A stretch of DNA of 64,000 bases. Source: Phylloscopus collybita. Taxonomy: Eukaryota > Chordata > Aves > Passeriformes > Phylloscopidae. Where the stretch lies: NCBI GenBank assembly GCA_027886175.1, contig JAJNNQ010000075.1, forward strand, positions 5,311,001 to 5,375,000, read 5' to 3'. The notes beneath the pieces were generated by a model. It made no database searches, was not told the origin of the DNA, and saw only the letters and a program-made list of their open reading frames with translations. This document shows positions 22,991 to 34,094 of the stretch, one piece after another. Made by a program: the position numbers and the translations under genes. Each line of letters begins with the position of its first letter. The stretch's first letter is position 1.

Positions 22991-23690
22991 TTGGGGGACA
23001 AGCATGACATTTCTTCCAATATTTTTTTTTATTAGAACTAGAGACAATAAAACTGCTATTTTATTTGGGGTATTTCTCCACCTGTCCACTGTACTTACAA
23101 GTCTGGTTAGGGGCTACAGTGGGTCTAGGAAACAGCCAATATTCTAAGGACTGTGCAGGTTATAGAATGTCTCATAAAATATTTTAAATTATTTTACCTA
23201 CTAGAGACCTATATTTCTTCATTTCAAAGTAGCAATGTTTGTATTCAACATAACACAAAGAGAGCTTGGTCTTTGTTATATCTTTTTTTCTTAGCTGATG
23301 TGACTGAAGAGAGAGAAAGTAAACCTGAACTTCCTGACAGACTTTCTCCTGTACACAGCTTTTTCTTCCAGTAGGTTGTGTAACACAGTGGCTCTTCTGA
23401 GACCAAATCCATTAAATATTTTTCTTTCAAAAAATAGCCAAAGATCAAACCCCTAAAGATCATTACACATCCTATGTTGCCTGGGTTCAATGCCAGAATG
23501 TCTGCAAGTAATGAAATCAGAGTCCTTGAAAATGGTTATTTGCCATAAGTGATTGGCAGTTTGACCTTTCACTTCAAAATTGCTTGTCACTTCTTACCAT
23601 AAATCCATGAATGTCACTCCCCACATCATTCCAGTCTCTCATTATGACTAGTGGGTGGCATAGCTGTAAACAGCTTTCTGTACTCTGGGT

Positions 23691-23749
23691 TTCCATTCCA
23701 TTCCATTCCATTCCATTCCATTCCATTCCATTCCATTCCATTCCATTCC
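23691..23749 (+). repeat. (ATTCC)n pentanucleotide array, about 12 copies
   Basis: TTCCA units run without interruption for 59 bp. The minus strand reads GGAAT. It resembles by motif, not by descent, the GGAAT satellites of mammals. Confidence 0.97.
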
Positions 23750-25265
23750 CTTAGAGGTATATAATATGGCTAATACATTTCTGAACCATTGTGGATTTAG
23801 TGTTTAAAAAAAAATACTCTCAGTTATTTTCCCCCTAGAATCTTACTTTAATCTAAGTTTTGGTGGCTCAGACAATCAGTTCAAAATATTTTAGTGAACT
23901 GTGACCTCAGCTCCCTAATTTAAACAAACTTTATTGGCAATGATTGAAACTTGAATTGCCTTTAGTGAGAAAATTTTTAAGAAGAACAAAATTTTAAAGA
24001 GATTTGATCTGTGAACATTTTGAAATGTAGACATTATTTCCCATGATCTCACTTCATTCTGAGGTATTTGATGTGAGATATTGCACTGTGTTTTTCCAGT
24101 GTAAATGCTGCACGTTGAATTGGATCTTTCAATCTGCGCTGAACCCAGAACAGAAATATGCAAATCTGGCCACTAGGATTGAGCACCATTTTGGTCCTTT
24201 ACAATGTTTTGTGCAACATAAAAACTAAAGTGATACCCTGGCTTCATCCCACCACAGCAGTCCCCTGTTAGTCAATGGATGGTGAATCTGATTATGAAGT
24301 GTGTTTAAAAGCTCCCATTTGAAAGATAATTGGTAGATTGAAACTTCTGTACTGAGGATGAGCCTTTCCATGGTACCTTAGCTTTGGTCTGTTGAATGAA
24401 AGGAGTCTGCTGTTAGTGTCACCGAATTTCAGTCTTCTATTTCTTTTTTTTTTTTGTGATGTAAATTACACCTCAAATGGAACTCATGCATTTTGTTATT
24501 GTTCTTCTTGTTGTCATTGTTGCTGTTGTGAAATTTGAAAGAAAAAAAAATCTACTTCTGTCCGCAACATTTTTGTGCTCTTTAACTGCTGGAATAAAGT
24601 AATTCCGGAAAAATCCACCAACACCAACAAAACCCCAAGAAAAGAAGATGTAGCATAACATAATGCAATCTGTTCCTAGCCCTAAGTAAGACTCAACTGA
24701 ATAGCACAGGACAGCCAGTGCATTGATCTTTCTGATCTTCACTAAAATAGGGGGAAATATTCCAGAGTTATTGACTTTAAACTACTTGCAGCTGCACACG
24801 CTCTGTGTGCCATGCAGTAAATGCCGAGGTTAGCACATAAACAGAATTTGATACTCAAGGTGATGGTTTTTCAGAGACATTTGGATTGTGCAGTAAAACC
24901 TCATTTACACTGATATCCTTGAAAAAGTGCTCACAGACTATTTGTTCATCTCAGTGGCTTAACCCAGATGCATGGGCATCCCAGCTGTGCTGACTACCAA
25001 AGAAACAGGAAAGATATGGATCAATGTGTTTAATAAAGAAATCCCTGTAGGATAGAATATTCCATGAATCCACTCTTTTTTTCTTTAACTTGAATAGCAA
25101 AGGGTGAATTTGCTGTAAAAAAACAGATCTCCTTAAAAAAATGCATTAAGTTACCTGTGGGGAAAAAAAGTGATACATTCAATTTTCATTTAAAATTTTA
25201 TGTATCGTTAAATACAATAAGATAAATGAAACTGTTTTGGGCACATTTCACAATAGACATATGGG

Positions 25266-25306
25266 TTTTCTTGAGAGCTGAGTGGTGATTTTCTTGAGAG
25301 CTGAGT
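25266..25306. repeat. Two-copy tandem duplication, 23-bp period
   Basis: TTTTCTTGAGAGCTGAGT at 25266-25283 is repeated exactly at 25289-25306 with a GGTGA spacer. Confidence 0.9.
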
Positions 25307-25747
25307 CTTTTCATGGAACCAGTGTTTCATATGTAATGTGAGGATCTGACTTAAAAGAGTTCTGTAATGAGTACATTTAGCATTTATTTTCTTGCTGGAA
25401 ACATCAAAGGCGTCCAAGTATTTTACTCAATACAAAACATTGAGGGAATGATTCAGAAATGAGCTGAAAATCATTCCAATATCTACTCACATCTATTTCC
25501 CTATGTAATAACTTCACAGGCATTAGAAAGATAATAATGTTTTAAATCATATTTCCTTACAAACTGTGGTGCTAAAAGATTTTATAACACAGTATATGTC
25601 ACATGATATTTTCTATTACTTACATCACAAAATACATGACACTCTGGATTAAAACACCATTTTGTAGTAAATCTTTTAGATTAAGGTTTTAAAATTAGTT
25701 CATTTAAGGTCCTTTTCTTTAGTCAGGATTTTTTTTAATCTTTATTA

Positions 25748-25775
25748 AATTAATAAATTAATTAATTTATTAATT
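25748..25775. repeat. 28-bp perfect AT palindrome
   Basis: Bases 25748-25775 consist only of A and T and equal their own reverse complement, with centre TTAATTAA. A second inverted repeat, TCCTT...AAGGA, follows at about 25775-25790. Such sites can extrude as cruciforms and contain TAAT homeodomain core motifs; function is unknown. Confidence 0.92.
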
Positions 25776-27891
25776 CCTTTTTAATAAGGAATGAAATTGC
25801 ACTTTTGAATGTAAAAAAGCCACCAGGAAATGGAGACAAGGCAAGGGGAGAACATTTGCAGAGTAAAAGTGGCCATGTCCTGGGGAGTGAAGTTCACAGG
25901 AGAGAGTAAAGAGGATGATTCCACCTTGAAGGCAATATTTCTGAGGCACATCAGACACAGGGATGGGCATCTATGTCAGGACAGCTCCTGACAGAAAACA
26001 TCCATCTGTTAATCTGTGTTCTGTCTCTATAGCGGCCCAGAGTCAAGCTGACACAAATGAAATGGCAAATTCATGGAAAGAAGTAAAGGTCACAGCATTA
26101 GGATTCCAAGAGGCCACACAGCTATGGCAAGAATGAGTCTGGATTAAAGTGGAAGCTGCTGTATGTCAATTTACAGAACAGGGTCAAGATCTGGGCTCTG
26201 GTCTCTGCCCCTGAGAGCCAATTGCAAAGCACAGGTCAAAGACAGGATAAATCTTGTTTTCCACAGCTCCATCCCACTTCTGGGAGGAGTTGCTTCCCAA
26301 GCTGCCTCCTAACTGTGCCCAGGCAGGGACTGTGGGAATGACAGAGTCCTCTTTGGATTCTTCAGGGGTCAAAAGAGCAGGGCTAATCCCCTTCACAGAG
26401 AGTTGTGCTCTGTCTACTCTGTGCTGTTATTGGGGTACAGAGTAGCCACACTGGCTGTTTTACTCCATGTGGCTGAATTGCCCACTCCTCGTTCCTACAG
26501 GTACTCTAAAGGTGACAGGATATTGCTACAGCCTCCAATCCAGCAGAAGAGACTCCCTTATGCATATGGACATTGGCTATTCCCAGAACAGGTCACACAG
26601 ACTTGATCTGCTTTGCAAAGTCTTTGATGCCTTGCCATTAAGAAAACACAGAAAACAAAAGGGAAGGACAGAAATATCTAGCTATTTGTGGTGATTCAAT
26701 AGTGCTGTGGGAAGCCTTCTTGAACAACAAATCATCTAACATATTGCCAAGAAAATTATTCACTCCTACATGTTGAAAGCGTATTTTTTAGATTATATGA
26801 ACTCAAAATATTACCTTATTTTAGGACCTTCATATTGCTGTAATTTTCCTGTATATTTTTGCGTCTGTTCTACTTTCTATTTTCTCCTTATCTTCCTGTG
26901 TTTGTCTGTGTTCTCTCCTAGTTTTCATTTTCAAGCCTGTCCTAGATGGGTCACAAAACTCAGACACATAATCCTCTGCTATTTAAGCAAGGTCAAAATT
27001 AAGCAACATAAATTTTCTGTGATTAGAATTAGTTTCCATTGCTTCAGCCAGACCTCTTGAGGGCAATCAAAACCATTAAAATGAATTGATGCAAAATTAA
27101 TGCAATAGAAAAGGATTTTGTTTTTTAAATCACCAAAGTCTTTACTTTGAAACTTCCCACTGCCTTCTATTAGCCTTTTCCATCCTTCTTCTGAATTTAG
27201 AGCATCTTTAAAGAATCAGCTATGATATACTTTAATTCACTGATACATGGGGCGTTGATTTAGTTCTGTTCTTGTTAAACAGTTACTTTCTCTGTCCAAG
27301 GAAATAAGTGAGACTCATTTCACTCTTGGAGTTAAATCAGTGCACAAGGGTATTGGAATAAGGTCCCCCTAGAAGTGCTAAATCCGAGATTTCTCCCCTA
27401 AATCAAGAACAACAATTTCAAAGCATTCCTCAATGCCTACCATTTTCTTAACATAGATCTTCTGATCCCTTTTGACCAAGTAACATGCAGGGCTCTAAAC
27501 AAGCAGAGGGCTTGGCAGTGAGAGGGACACTGTGAAGTGCTGTATCACCACTGTGTTTGCTGCTTTCTTTCAGCCTCTGCATTTTCTCTTGTTGCTATCT
27601 CCCACTGTGTCATATTTTGTCTTTAAATATTGTTACACTAATCCTGCTATTTACATGCTGATATAGTCATGTCAAGTCCTGTTGAATCCCATGGGACCAC
27701 ATACCTCACTTTTACTAATGAGGATTTTGATAGAAAACTATATGGGACAACCACAAGGAAGGAATACTGGCTCCAGTGACAGTGAGGAAAAAAAAAAATA
27801 TGTTGGGAATTTAACCATTGCATGTCATGGAATCTGTCTCTTCTCACCAGGTAAGAAGCATCATCTCAGGACTGTATACAGACATGCATAT

Positions 27892-28135
27892 GCAGCAAGG
27901 CTTGCTGGAGGACACCTAAATGGAAAGCAGCTTGACAGAAAAGGACCTGGGGCTCTGGTAAACACCAAGCTGGACATGAGCCAGCAAAGTGCCCTTGCTG
28001 TAAAGGAGGTGAACGAATCCTCTGTTGCATCAGACCAAGTATTGCCAGGAGCCTGAGGGAGGGGATCTCTCTCCTTTATTCAGAGCTGGTGAGGCCACAT
28101 GAGGAGGCCATGAGGAGGTCCTTTAAGTGAGGCTT
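27892..28135 (+). mobile_element. CR1 LINE fragment 1 (no 3' end)
   Basis: The plus frame at 27,895-28,056 encodes a CR1 ORF2 C-terminal stretch including 'NTKLDMSQQSALAVKE'. It continues to 'GGTGAGGCCACATGAGGAGG' and stops without the 3' UTR or tail. The next CR1 fragment, same strand, repeats the same region, so this is either an older truncated copy or an internal duplication. Confidence 0.85.
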
Positions 28136-28140
28136 AAAGG

Positions 28141-28882
28141 ACCATGTGCAAGGTGCTACACCTGGGTCAGGGCAGCCTCTGGTATAAATCCAGGCTGGGG
28201 GTGAACAGATCAAAGCAGCCCTGTCCAGAAGGACTTGGTAGAGTTGGTGGACAAGACGCTGGACACAAGCTAACAAAATTCACTTGCAGTCTGAAAAAAA
28301 CAAACTTATCCAGGGCTGCATCCAAAGCACTTTGGGCAACAGGTCAAGGGAGGGGATGCTGCCCCTCTACTCTTCTCTGGTGAGACCCCACCTGCTGCAT
28401 CCAGCTCTGGGGTCCCCAGCAGAGGAAGACCTCTTAGAGTGAGTCCAGAGGAGGCCACCAAAATAATCAGAAGATTGGAGAACCTCTCCTATGAGGAATG
28501 GCTGAGGGAATTGGGATTATTCAAGCTGGAGAAGAGAAGGCTTTAGGGTGGCCTAATTTCAGCCCTTCAATACATGAAGGGAGCCTACAAGAAAGATGGG
28601 GAGGGACTTGTTACCAGGGCTTGAAATGACAGGACAAAGGAGAATACTTCAGACTGAAATGAAGTAAGTTTAATTAGATAATAGGAAAAAGTTTTTTTAT
28701 TGTGAAGGTGGTGAAGATCAGGTTACCCAAAGAAGTTGTGAACGCCCCATTCCTGAAAGTGGTTAAGACCAAACTGGTTGGGGCTTGGAGCAATCTGGTC
28801 TAGTGGAAGGTGTCCCTGCCCATGGCAGGGTGGCTGGAACAAGATCTTGAAGGTCCCTTTCCAATCCAAACCATTCTCTGAT
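28141..28882 (+). mobile_element. CR1 LINE fragment 2, with 3' end
   Basis: Begins in the ORF2 C-terminal region ('ATGTGCAAGGTGCTACACCT') and runs through 'GGAGAAGAGAAGGCTTTAGGG', 'GGAAGGTGTCCCTGCCCATG' and 'CCAATCCAAACCATTCTCTG' at the 3' end. The frame is broken by many stops and indels. Its CR1 tail is replaced by the AAGG array. Confidence 0.92.
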
Positions 28883-28939
28883 AAGGAAGGAAGGAAGGAA
28901 GGAAGGAAGGAAGGAAGGAAGGAAGGAAGGAAGGAAGGA
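28883..28939 (+). repeat. (AAGG)14 microsatellite at a CR1 3' end
   Basis: Fifty-seven bp of AAGG units start directly at the CR1 tail (ATTCTCTGAT). CR1 ends with short tandem units, a natural seed for microsatellite growth. Confidence 0.97.
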
Positions 28940-30149
28940 TGTTAATGCACAAAACCATGTTCATTTCACTATAGGAAGAAAAAAAGTAAAATGAAAAGGC
29001 AAAAAATGTTGTTACAGATCTCAATGAAATGGGAATTCCTTTCTTGAAAATCTCCCATGTCTTTAGGATCTCTAAACTCAACAGTAAGTTTTGTTTCACT
29101 CTTTCCTATCGAGAGATTCCTTTGTAAATCCTTCAAGCTGGTAGCTGGAGAAACCCATTTGTGATCCAAAGTAAGTTATGGATAAACCACATGATCCTTG
29201 GGCAGCAGCTTCCCTTCCTCATTGGAAATGCTATGACATAAAGGATTTGACTTCTGCTTCCAATTAGTATGAAGGGAAATGTCTGATATATTTCCCAAGA
29301 TGTGGGAGTATTTTTAGATCAGAGACCTCCACCATGGCAGCTGCCAGCACCTTTTGACAAAAAATTGATAATATTTTGACATCTGACATCTAGACAGACA
29401 GACAGGCAGCTGCAGTATCCAAACACGATTTTGAGCTGATGTGACACTTGCAGATAAGGGCATCAACAATGATTTGTGAGTTGATTCATATTCACTGAAA
29501 CTATGACTGTGCCAGAGATCTGTTGACACAAAGAGATCTTTCACCCCCATTACAAAGCACTCTGTTTTCTCTCAAGACTAATGCATTATCCTAAACTTCT
29601 TTAGGCAGCAGGACCAGAACATCCAGTAGATATGTTTAATGTACTAGAAGAATACATCCTGCCAGAGTGACAGCTGAGAGAGGCAAGGCTGAAACAACTC
29701 CACGTGCCCAGGTCCAAGCAGGAGTCTGACTGTGCATTCCCATGGGCACAGGTGAAAAGAGCACACCTGGACACCTTCCATGCACAGGTGTACCTGGCTG
29801 ATACACAGGTCACACACACACAGAGCACCCAGATGAGCACAAGCACCAAACCCTCATCCTGCTCTCCTCTCTGGCTGAGCAGGATGGAGGCCCACTATAT
29901 GATAATTTAGAGATCTAAACCCATAAAAGGTGGATCCCTCCAGCAGTGGAGCACACTCATCTTTCCCAGTAGCTGCCCCTGGGTTCCAGCCTCTCCTGTT
30001 GCTGGCACTCTCCCTGGATGTACAAAAAACATCAGGGAGAGTGGCTGGACAGGGTGCCCCTTTGTCTGAGTCCCTAAAATGTGTTCCCACCTGTGATTGT
30101 GCAGACAGGACTTTGGTGGGCTGATGGCTCATGGGATGGCTCTGGGAGA
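28940..30149. other. Unassigned sequence with a GC-richer patch
   Basis: No gene recognised. Bases 29640-30120 are GC-richer, hold repeated CAGGTG motifs and a CATAAAAGG box at about 29920. This could be an old LTR promoter, but no polyadenylation signal or paired ends were found. Confidence 0.4.
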
Positions 30150-30478
30150 AGGTAGGATATGGTCTGCCTGTAGTGAGGTGGGGGTTGGCCTCTTCTCCCA
30201 GGTAACAAGTGTCAGGACAAGAGGAAACAGCCTCAAGTTACATCAGGGGAGGCTTAAACAAGATATTAGGAATTTTGTTTTCATTGGAAGGGTTGTAAAG
30301 CATTGGAAGAGATTGTCCAGGGAAGTGGCAGAGTCACCATCTCTGGAAGTGTACAAAAACCTCGTGCATGTGGCACTTGAGGATATGGTTCAATGGTGAA
30401 CGTGGTGGTGGTGCTGGGTTGGGCTTGATGACCTAAAATATCTTTTCCAACCTTAATGACTCTATGATCCTGTGATAT
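30150..30478 (+). mobile_element. CR1 LINE 3' end
   Basis: Plus-strand ORF2 C-terminal remnant (frame 30097-30399, with 'TRGNSLKLHQGRLKQDIRNF') followed by a 3' UTR 'GGGTTGGGCTTGATGACCT' and tail 'CTCTATGATCCTGTGA'. The 3' UTR is of the 'GGCACTTGAGGATATGGTT' kind, different from the 'TGTCCCTGCCCATGGCAGG' kind elsewhere in the window, so at least two CR1 subfamilies are present. Confidence 0.9.
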
Positions 30479-31845
30479 TCAGTCTCTGTCCTTCATATCC
30501 TGGATCTCATTAAGGTTGAGGTGATCTCATTTTTCATTCCATAAGGCTGTCATACGAATTATATGTATGCCATATTTCATACAGACATGATTTTTATAGT
30601 GGGCATGAGAAGCATGCAAGAAGGAAAGTTTTTAAAGGGCAGTGACATCTTAAAGTAGTCACAGAATGTTTTCTTCTATAGCTGTAATTCAACATTTTTA
30701 ATGGGTCTTTTTCCCCCTGGTATTTGTAGCATATTTTTTTTCTTTGCAAAAATATATATGATAGGCTTTACTGGAGGAAATTTGACAGCCTGAGATATGC
30801 CAGGGGCAGGCATCACTACTAGAAAGAGCATCATTTCAGAAACTTGAATATATTAGACAAGCCAGCATAGTAAAAGGAAAAGAAAAATGGAATAGGGAGA
30901 GAATTTTGGGATGCAGTGTGGGAGATGGCCTTAGAAATATTAGGTGAAGGGAAAAGCAGGAAACTCTCACAGCTGTGTGCCATTTCATCTTCTCTCCCAT
31001 TAATCACTAACACCTTGGCATGAGTCTCACAATCAGACTCCTCTTGTCTTCAGATCTCCACAGCCTCATGCTACTACACACCTTTTTTCAGCTCATACTT
31101 TCCTTCCACACTTTCCATGTTTTCTGAGTCACAGCCCTGACTGCAACAGCACCTGGACGTGAGGAGGGAGATCTGGGCAGAGGAGCTATAAAAATTATGT
31201 GTTTATCTCTAGTTTAACTCAAGGAATTAAGACACACAAGATGATTATAAACAAATTGTAGGACTTGGTAGATGTCATAGCTGTCCTCATCCAGCTTGCA
31301 GCCTGTTGGATCAGACAGGACAACCCTGAAGCAATAAGAAACTTGGATGGTTGAGTTCTCCTTAAGGAAGAGCACCTGCTTCAGATGTTGTATTTGCATC
31401 CCAGCTTGATGTTTCTCTATCTTTCAGCAGACCTAATTCTCCCAGTCCCAGTTTCAGAAGCTGTCCTTTTCCTCAACTGACACTCAAGAAAAATTCAGCA
31501 CTATAAGTAATTGTGTAATCTTATTGAAGCTCTGATATTTCGGGGTTGATTTTTCCTTTTTTTTTTTTTTTTTTTAAATTTTACTCCCTAAAAAGCAGTT
31601 GGATGTGTATATATAGAAATAAACTAAGGGAAAAAAATAATATTCTTCAATAAATATTCTACAAGCCAGCTGGATGATATGTACTGACTAAGTGCTTAAC
31701 ATTCTTGATAGAATATATATTTAAAAAAGGCAATAAAAATAAAGTAAATGGCATAAGGTATTTAATCCTGGGGTTTTTTTTCCCAATTTTCTAAGGCTGG
31801 AGTGAGATTAACTAAGAGAAATACAATAGGATGGAGGTGTTTTAA
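30479..31845. other. Unassigned sequence
   Basis: AT-rich, no element recognised. A T-run lies at 31557-31575. An antisense frame of 61 codons at 31214-31399 looks compositionally protein-like but matches nothing I know. Confidence 0.5.
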
Positions 31846-31950
31846 TAGATGTGGAAGGTTCCCTGCCCGTGGCAGTGGGGTTGAAGATAGGGGATCTTTA
31901 CAATTCTTTCCAAACCCACATCATTATAGGATTATATTATTCTATGTATT
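31846..31950 (+). mobile_element. CR1 LINE 3'-terminal fragment
   Basis: 'GTGGAAGGTTCCCTGCCCGT' through 'TTCTTTCCAAACCCACATCAT' and an 'ATTATTCTATG' tail match the last 100 bases of CR1. Too short to hold any coding part. Confidence 0.8.
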
Positions 31951-33204
31951 TATGATCTCACCAAACATTGTTCTTCATTAAATAAATAAATACAGTAGGT
32001 ATTTGCTGTAGTTGTGTGTTTGTTTGTGTTCCACATACATTAAAGACCATTTTGATAGGATCTTCAAGTCTTCTTGCAGTCATACACTCTTGATTAATCA
32101 CATGTAGTGGCCAAGAGCACATGGGATGAAGTAATTTCATACCAATCACTACCCATTATTTAAGAATTCTTTGACATGCTGCCTTATCTGCCTCTCAGAG
32201 ACCGCAGGGTGAGAGAGAGAAGGTTCATTCTGATATGTGTTGTGAAATCTGGTGAAAATCACTGGCACATAGAATAGGTTCATAGAGATAAAACATTAGC
32301 AGAGAAGATTGAATTTCCTTTTTATTACAAACAGTGGGCACTGATGAAGCTATAGCAGTAAAATATGTGGTTTTGAATTAATAACCATTCCTTCTTTCAT
32401 GGCAGTGTGAAGGATTCCCCTCTTGTGAAAATCAGGTGTAGGATTCAGACTTACCTGTTGGTTTCACTTCTGGAAGAATTCTTGGCCTAAACTGGAGGTC
32501 CTTTATAATCTACAAAAGGCTCTGATGTCCAGACATAATCCCACATCCTGCAGTCCTCACAACTGCTTGTCCCAACAAAGCTGGCCTCCGTATCATGCAA
32601 ATACAGACTTGGGTACGACCCAAATATTAAGCATGGGAACATACATTACTTATTTTCACCACTAAAACTTCAAAGTAATTTGCTTGATTACTGGCTAGTT
32701 TTTTGTTTGTTTGTTTGTTTTGTTGTTTTTTTTTGTCAAATCCTAAATTAACTATTAACCTCCCAGCTTTCACAGGACTTGGGGGAATTGATAGCATCTG
32801 GTTTGCCACCCACAGATCATGTGCAATTTGTATCAAAAAGAAGATATATATGGAGAGCTGGAATGGAACTAGCAGTGATGTGTCTGGCATTTTGTAATCC
32901 TACCATTGGTCCTTATACAGCCTTATTGACTAAACCTTCTGAAAATGTATCACAAGTCTAATCATATTAAAGCAGAAAGAAGAAAATGTCAGGAAATGCT
33001 GAGATGGCTTAGCTGACAAATGGCAGACAGCTGGGGAAAGAGAGAGGGGATTTCACCTTTCAGTGGTTGGCCATCATTGTGTAAACAAGAAATTCTCACA
33101 AAATTTGCCCTCAGCCCTTCTAATAAATCAAATATAGGGAGTACAAGTTCTGAAGATAAAACAGATATCAGGATGCACAATCTGATCATTCAGTTTTCTG
33201 CTTA
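31951..33204. other. Unassigned sequence
   Basis: No element recognised apart from a (GTTT)n/T-rich run at about 32700-32736. Confidence 0.5.
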
Positions 33205-33513
33205 GAGTCATAGAATAAAAGAATGGTTTGGGTTCATAAGAACCTTAAACATCATCCAATTCCAACCCTCTGCCCTGGGCAGGGACACCTTCTACCAGAC
33301 CAGGTTGCTCCAAGCCCCATGAAACCTGGTTTGAACACTTCCAAGGACAGGGCAGCCACAGCTTTTCTGGGCAGCCCATACCAGGGCCTCACCATCCCGA
33401 GAGTGAGGAATTTCTTCCTAATGTCATCCCCCAGGCCTGTGCTGATACCAGAGTTTTCTCCGACCAAAGTGTAGCACCTTGTATTTGGTCCTGTTAAATT
33501 TCATAAGATTCCC
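33205..33513 (-). mobile_element. CR1 LINE with an internal deletion
   Basis: From the tail GAGTCATAGAATAAAAGAAT the sequence runs through 'CAGGGACACCTTCTACCAGA' and 'GAGTGAGGAATTTCTTCCTA', then jumps near 33,455 to 'AGCACCTTGTATTTGGTCCT', which lies much further upstream in CR1. The intervening several hundred bases are deleted. Confidence 0.88.
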
Positions 33514-33954
33514 ACGGGAATGCTTCACACACACACTGACTTTTGAGAAGAAAATTTCCTGGGGAAGGGTTTTCTTTCCTTCACTTCTCTTGTCTCAGGG
33601 AGAATAAAAAAGAATTTAAGAGTGAAAGAAATGCAAAAAGATTCTCCGCACATTCTTGTGGATGGATTTTGGAAATGCTTGTTTTTTGATTCAACACAGA
33701 ACAGTTGAAAGTCAGTACAATAAATGCTTTTCAGTGTATACTTAGAGCTGTCCTGTCAGATAACCACTGCTAGGATTGACAACAGAAAAAGTGTTGCACT
33801 TAATCACATCCTGCAGGTACCTTTTCTCCAGTTGTCTCTGGTGTTGTATGTTCCTTCAATGTGATATTTTGGAGAAACAGTTAATACTGTGTGAAAACAG
33901 GTGTTGTACTCATGAACACCTGTGAAATATAAAATGGTACTGCCCAGAGAAACT
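33514..33954. other. Unassigned spacer between two CR1 copies
   Basis: AT-rich; nothing recognised. Confidence 0.5.
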
Positions 33955-34060
33955 GGGAACTAGAGGAAGGTGTCCCTGTCTACGGCAGGGGCTTGGAACT
34001 GGAGGGCCTTGAAGGTCCCTTCCAACACAAACCACTCTATGATTCTATGATCTTATGATA
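33955..34060 (+). mobile_element. CR1 LINE 3' end with intact tail
   Basis: 'GGAAGGTGTCCCTGTCTACG' to 'CCAACACAAACCACTCTATG', then 'ATTCTATGATCTTATGATAA'. It preserves the CR1 tail best of all copies here and sits about 40 bp from the solo LTR. Confidence 0.92.
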
Positions 34061-34094
34061 ATAGGTGAGGTGGACCTGCTTAAAAGATACAGTA

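Larger units (their letters stand above)
23750..27891. other. Unassigned sequence with small duplications and a palindrome
   Basis: About 4.1 kb without a recognised gene or transposon. Contains a 23-bp-period duplication at 25266-25306 and a 28-bp palindrome at 25748-25775. Open frames of 60-96 codons show no known domain. Confidence 0.5.

Noticed and set aside
22985..23010. TTTGGGGGACAAGC as a second primer-binding-site candidate
   Set aside because: Only the TGGGGG start fits; no tRNA 3' end that I know matches the rest.
31214..31399. Minus-strand 61-codon frame that looks protein-like
   Set aside because: No family recognised and no convincing splice sites; frames of this length are expected by chance.
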